Positions 25,415 through 32,794 of a stretch of 64,000 bases of DNA are shown here, one piece after another. Each line of letters opens with the position of its first letter. Position 1 is the stretch's first letter. The position numbers and the translations under genes are program-made. The notes under the pieces were generated by a model. That model had not been told where the DNA came from, searched no databases, and was given only the letters and a program-made list of their open reading frames with translations. The DNA is taken from assembly GCF_020080045.1 (NCBI RefSeq), contig NZ_CP083451.1:744001-808000 (forward strand), written 5' to 3'. This DNA is from Comamonas odontotermitis (lineage in GTDB: Bacteria; Pseudomonadota; Gammaproteobacteria; Burkholderiales; Burkholderiaceae_C).

Positions 25415-26347
25415 CTACGCCCGCTCTGCCAAGGCCTGCGATGCCTGGCCCAACAGGCCGCGCAGCCAGATATGGGAGGCATCGCGGTGCCGCGACGAAT
25501 GCCACAGCTGGTAGAAGCGCATGGTGCGGTTGCCCACCGGCAGCGGCAGCATGGCCAGGGGCAGGCGCCTGGCGTGGTAGGCGGCGAAGTGGCGGCTGGT
25601 GGTCAGCAGCAGGTCGGTACCCACCAGCAGATCGGGGGCCTGCGAGAAGTAGGTGCATTGCACGCGGCCGTCGCGGCTCACCCGCATGGTGCCCAGGCTC
25701 GATTCCACCACCCCGCGCTGGTCGGGCGAGTAGGGCGTGAACACCACATGCGCCGCCTGCAGGTAGCGCTCTGCCGTGAGCTCTTCCGGCGCGGCCAGCG
25801 GGTGGCTGGCATCCATGAGGCAGACCACCTCGTCCTCAATCAGCATGGAGATGTGCAGGTGCTCCGGCGGACTGGGCCAGTTGCCGATGACGATGTCCAC
25901 CTCGGCATTCTGCAGGGCCTGCTCGTAGTCGAAGTTCTGCCCCAGCGGAAGTATGGCAAGCCGCGCCCCGGGCGCCTGGGCGCGCATGAGCTGGACGACG
26001 CGCGCCATGAAGGGCGGCGCCAGGTAGTCGGGCGTGGCAATGGTAAAGCGCTGCTGTGTGGTCTCGGCAGCGAACTCCTTGCCCGAGGTGAGTAGCCCAT
26101 CGATCAGGCCCAGCGCAGCGCGCGCCTGCTCCACCGCCTGCAGCGCCCGCGCCGTGGGCACCATGCGGTTCTTGTCACGCACCAGCAGCGGATCGTTGAA
26201 GATGGCCCGCAGCCGCCGCAGCGCGGCACTGATGGCCGGTTGCGACTGGTTCAGCCGTATGGCGGCGCGCGACACACTCTTTTCATGGATCAATGTGCAT
26301 AGCACACGCAGCAGGTAGGTATCGAATGGATCTTCGCTGCGAGACAC
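25415..26347 (-). CDS. LysR-family regulator of the purine/urate cluster
   Basis: A 310-residue LysR protein with the helix-turn-helix VSRAAIRLNQSQPAISAALRR near 25-45 and an effector domain of the NodD/LinR-like branch (RFTIATPDYLAPPFM, DIVIGNWP). It is divergent from the MFS-HIUase-deaminase operon and upstream of uraD on its own strand. Two nested inverted repeats lie in the divergent region. Control of both flanking transcripts, probably by a purine intermediate, is inferred from position. Confidence 0.9.
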   Translation of the reverse strand: MSRSEDPFDTYLLRVLCTLIHEKSVSRAAIRLNQSQPAISAALRRLRAIFNDPLLVRDKNRMVPTARALQAVEQARAALGLIDGLLTSGKEFAAETTQQRFTIATPDYLAPPFMARVVQLMRAQAPGARLAILPLGQNFDYEQALQNAEVDIVIGNWPSPPEHLHISMLIEDEVVCLMDASHPLAAPEELTAERYLQAAHVVFTPYSPDQRGVVESSLGTMRVSRDGRVQCTYFSQAPDLLVGTDLLLTTSRHFAAYHARRLPLAMLPLPVGNRTMRFYQLWHSSRHRDASHIWLRGLLGQASQALAERA

Positions 26348-26361
26348 GTGTTTTCCCTATG

Positions 26362-26411
26362 AATATGCGTTTTGCTATGCGGCTCATAGCAGCTGGCTAG
26401 TTTCGCATATT
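26362..26411. promoter_or_regulatory. Nested inverted repeats in the LysR/MFS divergent promoter
   Basis: The inner repeat TGCTATG-CGGCT-CATAGCA (26373-26391) has perfect 7-bp arms. It is flanked by AATATGCG (26362-26369) and CGCATATT (26404-26411), perfect 8-bp arms. The pair lies 15-64 bp upstream of the LysR gene and 68-117 bp upstream of the MFS start. A LysR tetramer contacting two half-sites would fit. Confidence 0.6.
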
Positions 26412-26478
26412 GCCGCAAGCCGCGACCATGCAAGCGTTCGCAAACCCCAACTACAAATTCCCGAGACAAGGACTTGCA

Positions 26479-27822
26479 ATGAACGCTCAAAGTGTGCCCC
26501 TCAGTGGTGCGGCGTCCTCCATCGACGAGGTCGACGCCACCTATTCCAAGATCTCCTGGCGGCTGTTGCCCTTTCTGGGTGTGCTGTGGGTGCTGGCCTG
26601 GCTGGACCGCGTCAACATCGGTTTTGCCAAGCTGCAGATGCTCGATGACCTGAAGTTCAGCGAAGCCGTCTACGGCCTGGGCGCGGGCATCTTCTTCATC
26701 GGCTACTTCCTGTTCGAGGTGCCCTCCAACATGCTGCTGCAGAAGATCGGCGCCAAGAAGACGGTGATGCGCATCACCATCGGCTGGGGCATCATCTGCA
26801 TTCTGCAGGCCTGGGTGACGACGCCCACGCAGTTCTACATCCTGCGCTTTCTGCTGGGCGCCTTCGAGGCAGGGTTCTACCCCGGCGTCATCCTGTACCT
26901 GACCTACTGGTATCCATCGAAGCGCCGCGCCAAGGCGTTTGGCACCTTCATGTCGGCCTCGGCCATTGCCGGTGTGCTGGGCGGCCCGCTGGCGGGCGGC
27001 ATCATGACCTGGACGGCCGGTGCCCACGGCATGCACGGGTGGCAGTGGCTGTTCATCATCGAAGGCATTCCTTCGGTCCTGGCAGGTGTCGTGGCCTATT
27101 TCTACATGACCGACCGCCCCGAGCAGGCCAAGTGGCTGACCGACGCGGACCGCGCCATCGTACGCCAGCAGCTGGAGCTTGACCAGAAAGCCCAGGGCGA
27201 GCGCGACAGCGATTGGCGCACCCTGTTCGGCAACCCCATGGTGTGGCTGCTGATTGCCGTGTTCTTCTGCCTGCTGTGCGCCAATTCCACGCTGACCTTC
27301 TGGATGCCGACCGTCATTCGAGAAGCGGGCTTTACCACCCCCATGGAAGTGGGCTGGATCGCAGGCGCCGCCTATCTGCTGGGCGCTGCGGGCATGGTGC
27401 TCAATGGCCGCCATTCGGACCAGCGCGGCGAGGTGCGCTGGCATTTTGCGGGCTCGGCCCTGCTGGGCGCTGCCGGTATGCTGGCGCTCGCCATCACCAT
27501 GGGCATGGCCAGCATTCCGGTGGTGCTGGCGCTCACGGCCATGGTGCTGGCCCTCATCGGCACGATGAGCGCGATTCCCGTGTTCTGGCAGATGCCCAAC
27601 ATGCTGCTGAGCGGAGGCGCCGCAGCCGTGGGTGTGGCGCTGATCAATTCGGTGGCCAATCTGGCAGGTTTTGGCGCACCTTACCTGATGGGCCTGATCA
27701 AGACATCCACCGGCAAGGTGGCGCCGGGCTTGTACCTGGTGGCGATTGTGGAAGCGCTCGCAGCGGTTCTTGCCATTGCCTTCATTGCCCGCATGCAGCG
27801 CCGCAAAGGCCAGGGCCGCTGA
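26479..27822 (+). CDS. MFS transporter, anion:cation symporter type
   Basis: A 447-residue, twelve-helix transporter of the ACS branch of MFS, which includes tartrate, phthalate and allantoate carriers. Landmarks are AWLDRVNIGFAKLQM after helix 1, the loop YYPSKRRAKAFG-like YWYPSKRRAKA, and the second half starting near FGNPMVWLLI. ATG 26479 follows AAGGA; the frame is open to 26410 but without a ribosome site. It is the first gene of the operon MFS, exported HIU hydrolase homologue, HIU hydrolase, deaminase. Uptake of urate, allantoin or another purine product is inferred from the neighbours. Confidence 0.88.
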   Translation: MNAQSVPLSGAASSIDEVDATYSKISWRLLPFLGVLWVLAWLDRVNIGFAKLQMLDDLKFSEAVYGLGAGIFFIGYFLFEVPSNMLLQKIGAKKTVMRITIGWGIICILQAWVTTPTQFYILRFLLGAFEAGFYPGVILYLTYWYPSKRRAKAFGTFMSASAIAGVLGGPLAGGIMTWTAGAHGMHGWQWLFIIEGIPSVLAGVVAYFYMTDRPEQAKWLTDADRAIVRQQLELDQKAQGERDSDWRTLFGNPMVWLLIAVFFCLLCANSTLTFWMPTVIREAGFTTPMEVGWIAGAAYLLGAAGMVLNGRHSDQRGEVRWHFAGSALLGAAGMLALAITMGMASIPVVLALTAMVLALIGTMSAIPVFWQMPNMLLSGGAAAVGVALINSVANLAGFGAPYLMGLIKTSTGKVAPGLYLVAIVEALAAVLAIAFIARMQRRKGQGR

Positions 27823-27846
27823 GGCCGCACCCGAGGAGACCGGTTC

Positions 27847-28455
27847 ATGACCCAGACATTACATTCCTCCACGCCACAGTGCGCCCAGCCCCAGGGTGGC
27901 CTGCCCCAGGTTGGCCTGCCCCAGGTTGGCCTGCCCCAGGTTGGCCTGCCCCAGGCTCCGGCGCGCCGTCAGTTTGCCCTGGGTAGCCTTGCCTTGGGCG
28001 CCTCGGCCCTGGTGGCTGCGCGGGGTGCGTTGGCAGCCGATGCGCCTGCAGCGCCTGCTGCGCCCGCGCAGGGCACCGGCCCCATCGTGCTGCATGGTGC
28101 AAGCCCGCGGCTGACGGTGCACACCATCGACACCTACCACGGCATGGCCGCCACCGGCCTGCGCATCGATTTTTCGCGCTGGGATGGAGATGCTTATGTG
28201 CTGGTGCGCAGCTTCACCATCAACGCCAATGGCCGTGCTGATGAGCCGCTTTTGATCGACGACAGCTACCGCACCGGCCGCTACGAGCTGCTGCTGCATG
28301 TGGATGCGTATTTCGCAGCCAAGGGCGCCCAGTTGCCGCGGCCGCCGTTCCTCTCCAAGCTGCCGGTGCGCTTTCAGATCACCAATGCCGCAGAGCGCAT
28401 CCACCTGCCGATCCAGTTCGGCCCCTGGAGCTACACCTACTCGCGCGGCAGTTGA
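27847..28455 (+). CDS. Exported transthyretin-like protein / 5-hydroxyisourate hydrolase homologue
   Basis: A 202-residue protein of the HIU-hydrolase family. Residues 18-36 are four repeats of a GLPQV-type unit encoded by a 15-bp tandem DNA repeat. Then RRQFALGSLALGASAL (40-55) and ARGALAADA form a likely Tat signal peptide, and an alanine/proline linker follows. The enzyme domain (about 87-202) has VHTIDTYHGMAATGLR with the first catalytic histidine, NANGRADEPLL with the arginine, and IHLPI with the late histidine. It ends YTYSRGS, whereas the canonical C-terminus is YRGS, so one residue is inserted. Hydrolysis of 5-hydroxyisourate in the periplasm is possible but not shown. The start follows GAGGAG by 8 nt. 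Confidence 0.8.
   Translation: MTQTLHSSTPQCAQPQGGLPQVGLPQVGLPQVGLPQAPARRQFALGSLALGASALVAARGALAADAPAAPAAPAQGTGPIVLHGASPRLTVHTIDTYHGMAATGLRIDFSRWDGDAYVLVRSFTINANGRADEPLLIDDSYRTGRYELLLHVDAYFAAKGAQLPRPPFLSKLPVRFQITNAAERIHLPIQFGPWSYTYSRGS
27898..27957 (+). repeat. Four tandem copies of a 15-bp in-frame repeat
   Basis: GGCCTGCCCCAGGTT is repeated head to tail at 27898, 27913, 27928 and 27943; the last copy has one change near its end (GGCT). A partial copy precedes them. Each unit is a multiple of three, so copy-number change would alter the number of GLPQV units before the signal peptide without breaking the frame. Confidence 0.95.
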
Positions 28456-28489
28456 GCCGCCGCAACGCTACTTGATCGAAAGGAACGCC

Positions 28490-28825
28490 ATGGCAGGCAT
28501 CAGCACCCATGTACTCAACCTCACCACCGGCCGCCCCATCAGCGGCATGCGGGTGGAGTTGTATGACCTTGCGCACACCCCGGCGCAGCGCCTCACCAGC
28601 ACGCGAACCAACGCCGATGGCCGCACCGATGCGCCCATGATGGCAGCCGCCGCCGCGCGCACCGGTGATTTCGAGCTGCGCTTTTACGTTGGCGAGCATT
28701 TCAAGGAGCCCACGGCCCTGTCGGACGAGGTGCTGGTGCGCTTTTCCATCTTTGACGCGGCCCAGCACTACCACGTACCCATGCTGTGCTCGCCATGGTT
28801 CTTCAACACCTACCGAGGCAGCTGA
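28490..28825 (+). CDS. uraH: 5-hydroxyisourate hydrolase UraH
   Basis: A 111-residue cytoplasmic HIU hydrolase converting 5-hydroxyisourate to OHCU, the substrate of UraD. All conserved points are visible: STHVLNLTTGRPISGM with the first histidine, TNADGRTD with the arginine, HYHVPMLCSPW with the late histidine, and the exact C-terminus YRGS. The length equals the family norm. ATG 28490 follows AAAGGA; the frame is open further up only as a shadow of the previous gene. It follows the exported homologue by 34 nt and precedes the deaminase by 31 nt. Confidence 0.95.
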   Translation: MAGISTHVLNLTTGRPISGMRVELYDLAHTPAQRLTSTRTNADGRTDAPMMAAAAARTGDFELRFYVGEHFKEPTALSDEVLVRFSIFDAAQHYHVPMLCSPWFFNTYRGS

Positions 28826-28856
28826 TCCTTGTTTTTCCATCCGAGGGAATGATTTC

Positions 28857-29348
28857 ATGAGCAACGACCACAACAATGACACCGGCAAGTACCTGATCGA
28901 ATCCATACGACTGGCCATGGGCAACGTCAAGGGCCGCAAGCAGCCGACCTGGCCCTTTGGCGCCGTGCTGGTCAAGGACGGCCGGGTGCTGGCCCGGGCC
29001 GTGAACCAGGTGGACGAGCTGTGCGACCCGTCCGCCCACGCAGAAATGCAGGCGGTGCGCATGGCTGCCAAGGCCCAGGGCAACACCGATCTATCGGGCG
29101 CGGTGGTGTACGCCAGCGGCTACCCCTGTACCATGTGCTACACGGCCATGCTGCTGGCTGGCGTGAAGACGGTGTACTACGCCTACTCCAACGAAGACGG
29201 CGAGCCCTACGACCTGTCTGCCGCGCGCGGCTACGAGCAACTGGCCAAACCAGAGGGCGAGCGCGAGATGGCGCTGGTCAGCCACCGGGTGCGCGATGAG
29301 GGCGAAGACCTGTACGACGCGTGGCAGAAGGCCGTTTCTGCCGGCTGA
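28857..29348 (+). CDS. Guanine deaminase-type nucleobase deaminase
   Basis: A 163-residue zinc enzyme of the cytidine/deoxycytidylate deaminase fold. The zinc ligands are visible: SAHAEMQAV (His and catalytic Glu) and YPCTMC (two Cys). The overall layout (FGAVLVKDGRVLARAVN, DPSAHAE, then a long C-terminal part) resembles the small bacterial guanine deaminase of the Bacillus type. Guanine deamination to xanthine would feed urate formation and fits the operon, but cytosine or another amino-purine cannot be excluded. It is the last gene of the operon and is followed by a terminator at 29379. Confidence 0.82.
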   Translation: MSNDHNNDTGKYLIESIRLAMGNVKGRKQPTWPFGAVLVKDGRVLARAVNQVDELCDPSAHAEMQAVRMAAKAQGNTDLSGAVVYASGYPCTMCYTAMLLAGVKTVYYAYSNEDGEPYDLSAARGYEQLAKPEGEREMALVSHRVRDEGEDLYDAWQKAVSAG

Positions 29349-29378
29349 CCCTGTTCTGCAGATTGCCAGGCTCCTGTT

Positions 29379-29409
29379 GCCCCGCGTGCACCGCGCGCGG
29401 GGCTTTTTT
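29379..29409 (+). terminator. Intrinsic terminator after the purine operon
   Basis: GCCCCGCG (29379-29386) and CGCGGGGC (29396-29403) form an 8-bp stem followed by TTTTTT, 30 nt after the deaminase stop. Confidence 0.88.
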
Positions 29410-29427
29410 GTTGGCCCGCGCGCCGGG

Positions 29428-30093
29428 TCAGCCCGCGCGGCGGAAGGTCAGGTTGATCCGTTGCCCCGCCAGCAGCGGATGCGCCACGGGGCTCGCCCCG
29501 TCCTTGACCGGCATCACGCCGTGGTAGCGCATGCGGTCCTCGCCTCCCCACACCACCACGTCGCCATGCTGCAGCGGCAGCTTTTGCGTGGCATCGCCAC
29601 GCTCATGGCCTCCCCACAGAAAAATGGCGGGCAGGCCCAGCGAGACAGAGACGATCGGCTCGCTGGCATCGCCTTCGTCCTGGTGCAGCGTGAGGCGCGT
29701 GCCCACCGTGTAGCGGTTGATGAGGCAGGCATTGGGCGCAAAGGAGGGTAGCGCCGCTGCGTCGGCGGCCTGCGCGGCCAGTTCGATGAAGCTCGATGGC
29801 ATGGCAGGCCAGGGCTGGCCGCTCAGCGGATCGGCTTGCACATAGCGGTAGCCCTGGCGGTCGCTGTACCAGCCAAAATGGCCGCAATTGGTCATCGCCA
29901 CCTGCATGTGGCGCCCGCCGGGGGTGACGAGGTGACGGAACGGCGCCAGGCTGATGATGTGCGTCAATTCATCGAGGAGGGCCTGTTGCCAGCGCAGCGC
30001 AAAACCGCGCAGCACGCAGGCCTGCTTGCCGATGGCAATGCGCTCCCACGCTGGGCTGTCAATGGTGTCGTCAGTGCTGAACAGGTCTTGCAT
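29428..30093 (-). CDS. alkB: Alkylated DNA repair dioxygenase AlkB
   Basis: A 221-residue Fe(II)/2-oxoglutarate dioxygenase that removes 1-methyladenine and 3-methylcytosine from DNA by oxidative demethylation. The iron ligands appear in LTLHQDEGD (HxD, near 135) and in YHGVMPV; the 2-oxoglutarate arginines are in the C-terminal QRINLTFRRAG. The segment MTNCGHFGWYSD is also typical. It converges on the deaminase across the terminator and sits just downstream of ogt on the same strand, forming a small alkylation-repair pair. Confidence 0.95.
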   Translation of the reverse strand: MQDLFSTDDTIDSPAWERIAIGKQACVLRGFALRWQQALLDELTHIISLAPFRHLVTPGGRHMQVAMTNCGHFGWYSDRQGYRYVQADPLSGQPWPAMPSSFIELAAQAADAAALPSFAPNACLINRYTVGTRLTLHQDEGDASEPIVSVSLGLPAIFLWGGHERGDATQKLPLQHGDVVVWGGEDRMRYHGVMPVKDGASPVAHPLLAGQRINLTFRRAG

Positions 30094-30094
30094 T

Positions 30095-30160
30095 ACTATG
30101 ATTTTGATAGCGCTCTATGCCTATGGGGTGAAAGCTCTAGCGGTTTTGATCAGATCAGCT
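30095..30160. repeat. Possible diverged copy of the dispersed intergenic repeat (ogt-alkB gap)
   Basis: The 56-nt gap between ogt and alkB, together with the ogt 3' end, contains TTTTGATAGCGCTC and GAAAGCTCTAGCGGTTTTG, resembling the ATAGC..GCGCT arms of the dispersed element but without a good stem. The ogt stop lies inside it. Confidence 0.35.
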
Positions 30161-30746
30161 CTTTTTGCTGCGTCTGGGCGGCAAACCCCTCGGTGGCGAG
30201 CAAGGCATGCTTGCGCTCCAGCCCCCAGCGGTAGCCGGTGAGCGAGCCGTTCTTGCCAATCACCCGATGGCAGGGCACTAGTAGCGAGATTTCATTGGCG
30301 CCATTGGCCCGGCCCACGGCCCGCACCGCCTTGGGGTCACCCAGAAGCGTCGTCAGTTCGCTGTAGCTGCGGGTCTGGCCCGGCGGAATCTGGCACAGGG
30401 CCTGCCACACCTTCTGCTGGAACGCCGTGCCCCCCAGCACCAGGGGCACCTGCGCTGCCAGCGCAGGCGTCTGCAGCGCCGCTTGCACGGCCTGCGCCAG
30501 TGCGGCGAGGCCCGCGTCGTCGTGCACCAGGGCGGATTTGGGGTAGCACTGCGCCAGCTCTGCCACCAGGGGCGCTGCTTCGTCGCCAAAGTACAGCACG
30601 GCCAGGGGCGGCAGTCGCTGGCCAGGGGCGGTGGGCGCATCGCTGCGGGTAGCGATCAACACCAACCCCAGCGAACAGGGCACCACGCTGTAGTGCAACT
30701 GCGCTGGCGCGCGTGGCGGGGTAGGGAGCAGAGTGATGTGTTGCAT
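30150..30746 (-). CDS. ogt: Methylated-DNA-[protein]-cysteine S-methyltransferase
   Basis: A 198-residue suicide repair protein that transfers methyl groups from O6-methylguanine to its own cysteine. The active-site motif PCHRVIG is present near residue 156 and the DNA-binding helix-turn-helix GQTRSYSELTTLLGDPKAVRAVG precedes it. The N-terminal half is the poorly conserved RNase-H-like domain. Length suits Ogt or the C-terminal type of Ada; there is no Ada metal-binding domain. It lies upstream of alkB on the same strand. Confidence 0.93.
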   Translation of the reverse strand: MQHITLLPTPPRAPAQLHYSVVPCSLGLVLIATRSDAPTAPGQRLPPLAVLYFGDEAAPLVAELAQCYPKSALVHDDAGLAALAQAVQAALQTPALAAQVPLVLGGTAFQQKVWQALCQIPPGQTRSYSELTTLLGDPKAVRAVGRANGANEISLLVPCHRVIGKNGSLTGYRWGLERKHALLATEGFAAQTQQKELI

Positions 30747-30874
30747 GGCAAGCTTCCGTCAGATGGAATGCTTGCACTGTAACGCCGCAGCTTTTTCCGT
30801 GCCTCGACATTCTTGCGCTGCAATTGCTGGCGATCTGGTGGAGGCAGGCGGCGTTGCCGCGCAACACCAAAAGC

Positions 30875-30910
30875 AAAAGCCGCAGTGTTCTGTGCAAACA
30901 CTGCGGCTTT
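30875..30910 (-). terminator. Terminator downstream of the first tRNA(CAT)
   Basis: On the minus strand AAAGCCGCAGTGTT and AACACTGCGGCTTT form a 14-bp stem with a 7-nt loop, ending in a U-rich tail, 7 nt after the encoded CCA. Confidence 0.85.
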
Positions 30911-30916
30911 GTTGTC

Positions 30917-30993
30917 TGGTGGTCGTAGTGGGACTTGAACCTACGACATCAGCATTATGAATGCTGCGCTCTAACCAACTGAGCTATACGACC
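30917..30993 (-). tRNA. tRNA with anticodon CAT (elongator Met), copy 1, including CCA
   Basis: The minus-strand cloverleaf starts GGTCGTATAGCTCAG and ends CTACGACC-A-CCA. The acceptor stem pairs fully and the anticodon loop TTCATAA gives CAT. It lacks the initiator features (unpaired first base, three G-C pairs in the anticodon stem), so it is elongator tRNA-Met; an Ile2 tRNA with lysidine-modified CAT is the alternative. It is identical to copy 2 at 31171. Confidence 0.93.
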
Positions 30994-31129
30994 AGGAGGG
31001 CGCATTGTAGGGGCAAAGTCGGCACGCTGCGGCACAATTGCGCTCTTTTTCGCCACAGGTGCAGGGTGCACGCGCACGGCAAGGTACCAGCGAACGGCAT
31101 TTTTGAGGCCTGAAATGCATCTGCACAAA

Positions 31130-31164
31130 GAAAAACCGCAGTGCTCTTGCGAACACTGCGGTTT
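31130..31164 (-). terminator. Terminator downstream of the second tRNA(CAT)
   Basis: On the minus strand AAACCGCAGTG and CACTGCGGTTT form an 11-bp core stem followed by a U-rich tail. The sequence closely resembles the hairpin after copy 1, so the tRNA and its terminator were duplicated together. Confidence 0.82.
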
Positions 31165-31170
31165 GTTGTC

Positions 31171-31247
31171 TGGTGGTCGTAGTGGGACTTGAACCTACGA
31201 CATCAGCATTATGAATGCTGCGCTCTAACCAACTGAGCTATACGACC
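31171..31247 (-). tRNA. tRNA with anticodon CAT (elongator Met), copy 2, including CCA
   Basis: Identical in sequence to copy 1, 177 bp upstream of it in the direction of transcription, with the same anticodon loop TTCATAA, encoded CCA and a matching terminator hairpin. The two copies appear to be separate transcription units. Confidence 0.93.
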
Positions 31248-31267
31248 GGCAGAGCGCCATTATATAT

Positions 31268-31293
31268 CGAAATTTCAGCCCGAAGAAATTTCG
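31268..31293. promoter_or_regulatory. Inverted repeat upstream of the tRNA pair
   Basis: CGAAATTTC (31268-31276) and GAAATTTCG (31285-31293) are perfect 9-bp arms around an 8-nt spacer, 21 bp upstream of tRNA copy 2 and 220 bp upstream of the plus-strand binding-protein gene. It overlaps the expected tRNA promoter. Its function is unknown. Confidence 0.4.
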
Positions 31294-31410
31294 CGGCACT
31301 TTTGCAGGCAGCCGTATGGATCATCCATGCGGATTCGCATAGCCCCGGATATTCATCAATAACGACAAACCCGAGTGTGTAAAAGATCATGCGCGCATAT
31401 GTAATTTTTG

Positions 31411-31439
31411 TTGACAATATGTAGGCTTTTCCCAATAGT
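31411..31439 (+). promoter_or_regulatory. Sigma-70-like promoter of the binding-protein gene
   Basis: TTGACA (31411-31416), a 17-bp spacer and AATAGT (31434-31439) match the sigma-70 consensus at 6/6 and 4/6 positions, 74 bp upstream of the ABC-type binding-protein ATG. Confidence 0.5.
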
Positions 31440-31513
31440 GGCGCCTGCTTTATCGACCGCTGGGACGGAAATAGCCCACGGTTCCGCAAGAAACCACTCA
31501 AGGAGAAGGCGCC

Positions 31514-32674
31514 ATGCAGACGCCAGAAAAGAACAAGGTAGCCGGGCAGCGGCAATGGTCGCGCCGCCAGTGGCTCCAGACATCCGGGGCGCTGATTGCC
31601 GGCGCGCCGTACATTGCGCGCTCGCAGTCCGCACCCATTCGCGTGGCAGCCACCTTTGCCAACAGCGGTGTGGAAAAGCCCAACGGCCAAGGTCTGTTCC
31701 AGGGGGCGCAGGCCTGCTTCAATGCCATCAACCGCGCAGGCGGCATCAATGGCCGCCAGATTGAGCTGGTGATGGCAGACGACGAGTTCAACCCCGCCAA
31801 GGCCAAGGAAAACGCGGTCAAGTTCGCCTCGGATGCAGGCGTGGTGGCATTGCTGCATCCCCAGGGCACGCGCCAGACGGCCGAGGTGATGAGCGCCGTG
31901 CGCACGGTACCCATCGTGGGGCCCAACTCAGGCACCACTGCGCTGCACAAGCGCGGGGCGAACAATGTGTTCTGGGTGCGCACCAACTACGACGTGGAGC
32001 TGGAGCGCCTGGTGCGCTTTGCCGACACCCTCAATCTCAAGCAGATCGCCTTGGTCTATCCCAATGATCCGTTTGGCCTGTCGGTGCTCGATGGCTTCAA
32101 TGCGGCGCTTGCGCGGCGCAACATCAAGGCCGTGGGCATTGCCAGCACGCCCGGTACGGCCAGCCTCGAAGTCGGCCCTGCTGCCAAGGCGCTGGCTGCT
32201 GTGCCCGCGCAGGTGCTGATCATGAGTCTGGTGGGCACGCTCCCTGCCTTTCACGAGGCCTACCGCGCAGCGGGCGGCACGGCAATTTCGTTTGCACTGT
32301 CCCTGGGCGGCAGCGCTCCCAATCTGGCAGCCATGGCCAAGCAGCCCGAGCGGCCGATTTTCTCGGTGATCGTGCCGCCACCCAATGCGGAGCGGTTCGA
32401 GCTGGCACGCAGGTACCGCGCGGACATGCGCGCATCCAATTTCAGCGGCGATTCGCTGGTCAGCCTGGAGGGCTATGCCGATGCCCGGGTGCTGGCCGAA
32501 GGCATTCGCCGAGCGGGTGCAAGGATCGACCGCGACAGCGTGATGGCAGGTCTGGAAAGCATGAACGATTTCGACCTGGGCGGCCTGCGCATCCGCTACG
32601 GCAAGGACGCACGCGAGGGCAATACCTATACCGATATCGTGACAGTGGCGCAGAATGGCCAGATTCTGAGTTGA
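31514..32674 (+). CDS. Branched-chain-amino-acid-type ABC transporter substrate-binding protein
   Basis: A 386-residue periplasmic protein of the LivJ-like (type I) binding family. The N-terminus has a Tat-like signal with SRRQWLQTSGALIAG near 16-30. Two lobes follow, with IRVAATFANSGVEKPNGQGLFQGAQ, a GINGRQIELV strand and LVYPNDPFGLSVLDGF at the lobe junction. ATG 31514 follows AAGGAGAAGG. No permease or ATPase gene is next to it, so it is an orphan binding protein or a sensor partner; the substrate is unknown. A terminator follows at 32711. Confidence 0.88.
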   Translation: MQTPEKNKVAGQRQWSRRQWLQTSGALIAGAPYIARSQSAPIRVAATFANSGVEKPNGQGLFQGAQACFNAINRAGGINGRQIELVMADDEFNPAKAKENAVKFASDAGVVALLHPQGTRQTAEVMSAVRTVPIVGPNSGTTALHKRGANNVFWVRTNYDVELERLVRFADTLNLKQIALVYPNDPFGLSVLDGFNAALARRNIKAVGIASTPGTASLEVGPAAKALAAVPAQVLIMSLVGTLPAFHEAYRAAGGTAISFALSLGGSAPNLAAMAKQPERPIFSVIVPPPNAERFELARRYRADMRASNFSGDSLVSLEGYADARVLAEGIRRAGARIDRDSVMAGLESMNDFDLGGLRIRYGKDAREGNTYTDIVTVAQNGQILS

Positions 32675-32710
32675 GGACTGAGTTGAGGAGAGACGGAGTG
32701 AGGAGAAGCA

Positions 32711-32736
32711 AAAACGCCGCGTCATGCGGCGTTTTT
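32711..32736. terminator. Bidirectional terminator between convergent genes
   Basis: AAAACGCCGC and GCGGCGTTTTT flank a 5-nt loop, giving a stem with a U tract on either strand. It separates the binding-protein gene (plus) from the crotonase gene (minus). Confidence 0.85.
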
Positions 32737-32794
32737 CTTGGGAGTCTGCAAGGATGCCCGAGCGGCTATCGGTCGGTTGTCAGGCAGCTATCCA

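Noticed and set aside
27898..27957. Possible CRISPR array
   Set aside because: Repeats are directly adjacent with no spacers and are in frame within a coding sequence.
30917..31247. Phage attachment site at the duplicated tRNA genes
   Set aside because: The whole tRNA plus terminator is duplicated 177 bp apart with no integrase or foreign DNA between.
31248..31513. A riboswitch in the leader of the binding-protein gene
   Set aside because: No conserved riboswitch core was recognised; the only dyad is the 31268-31293 repeat, upstream of the likely promoter.
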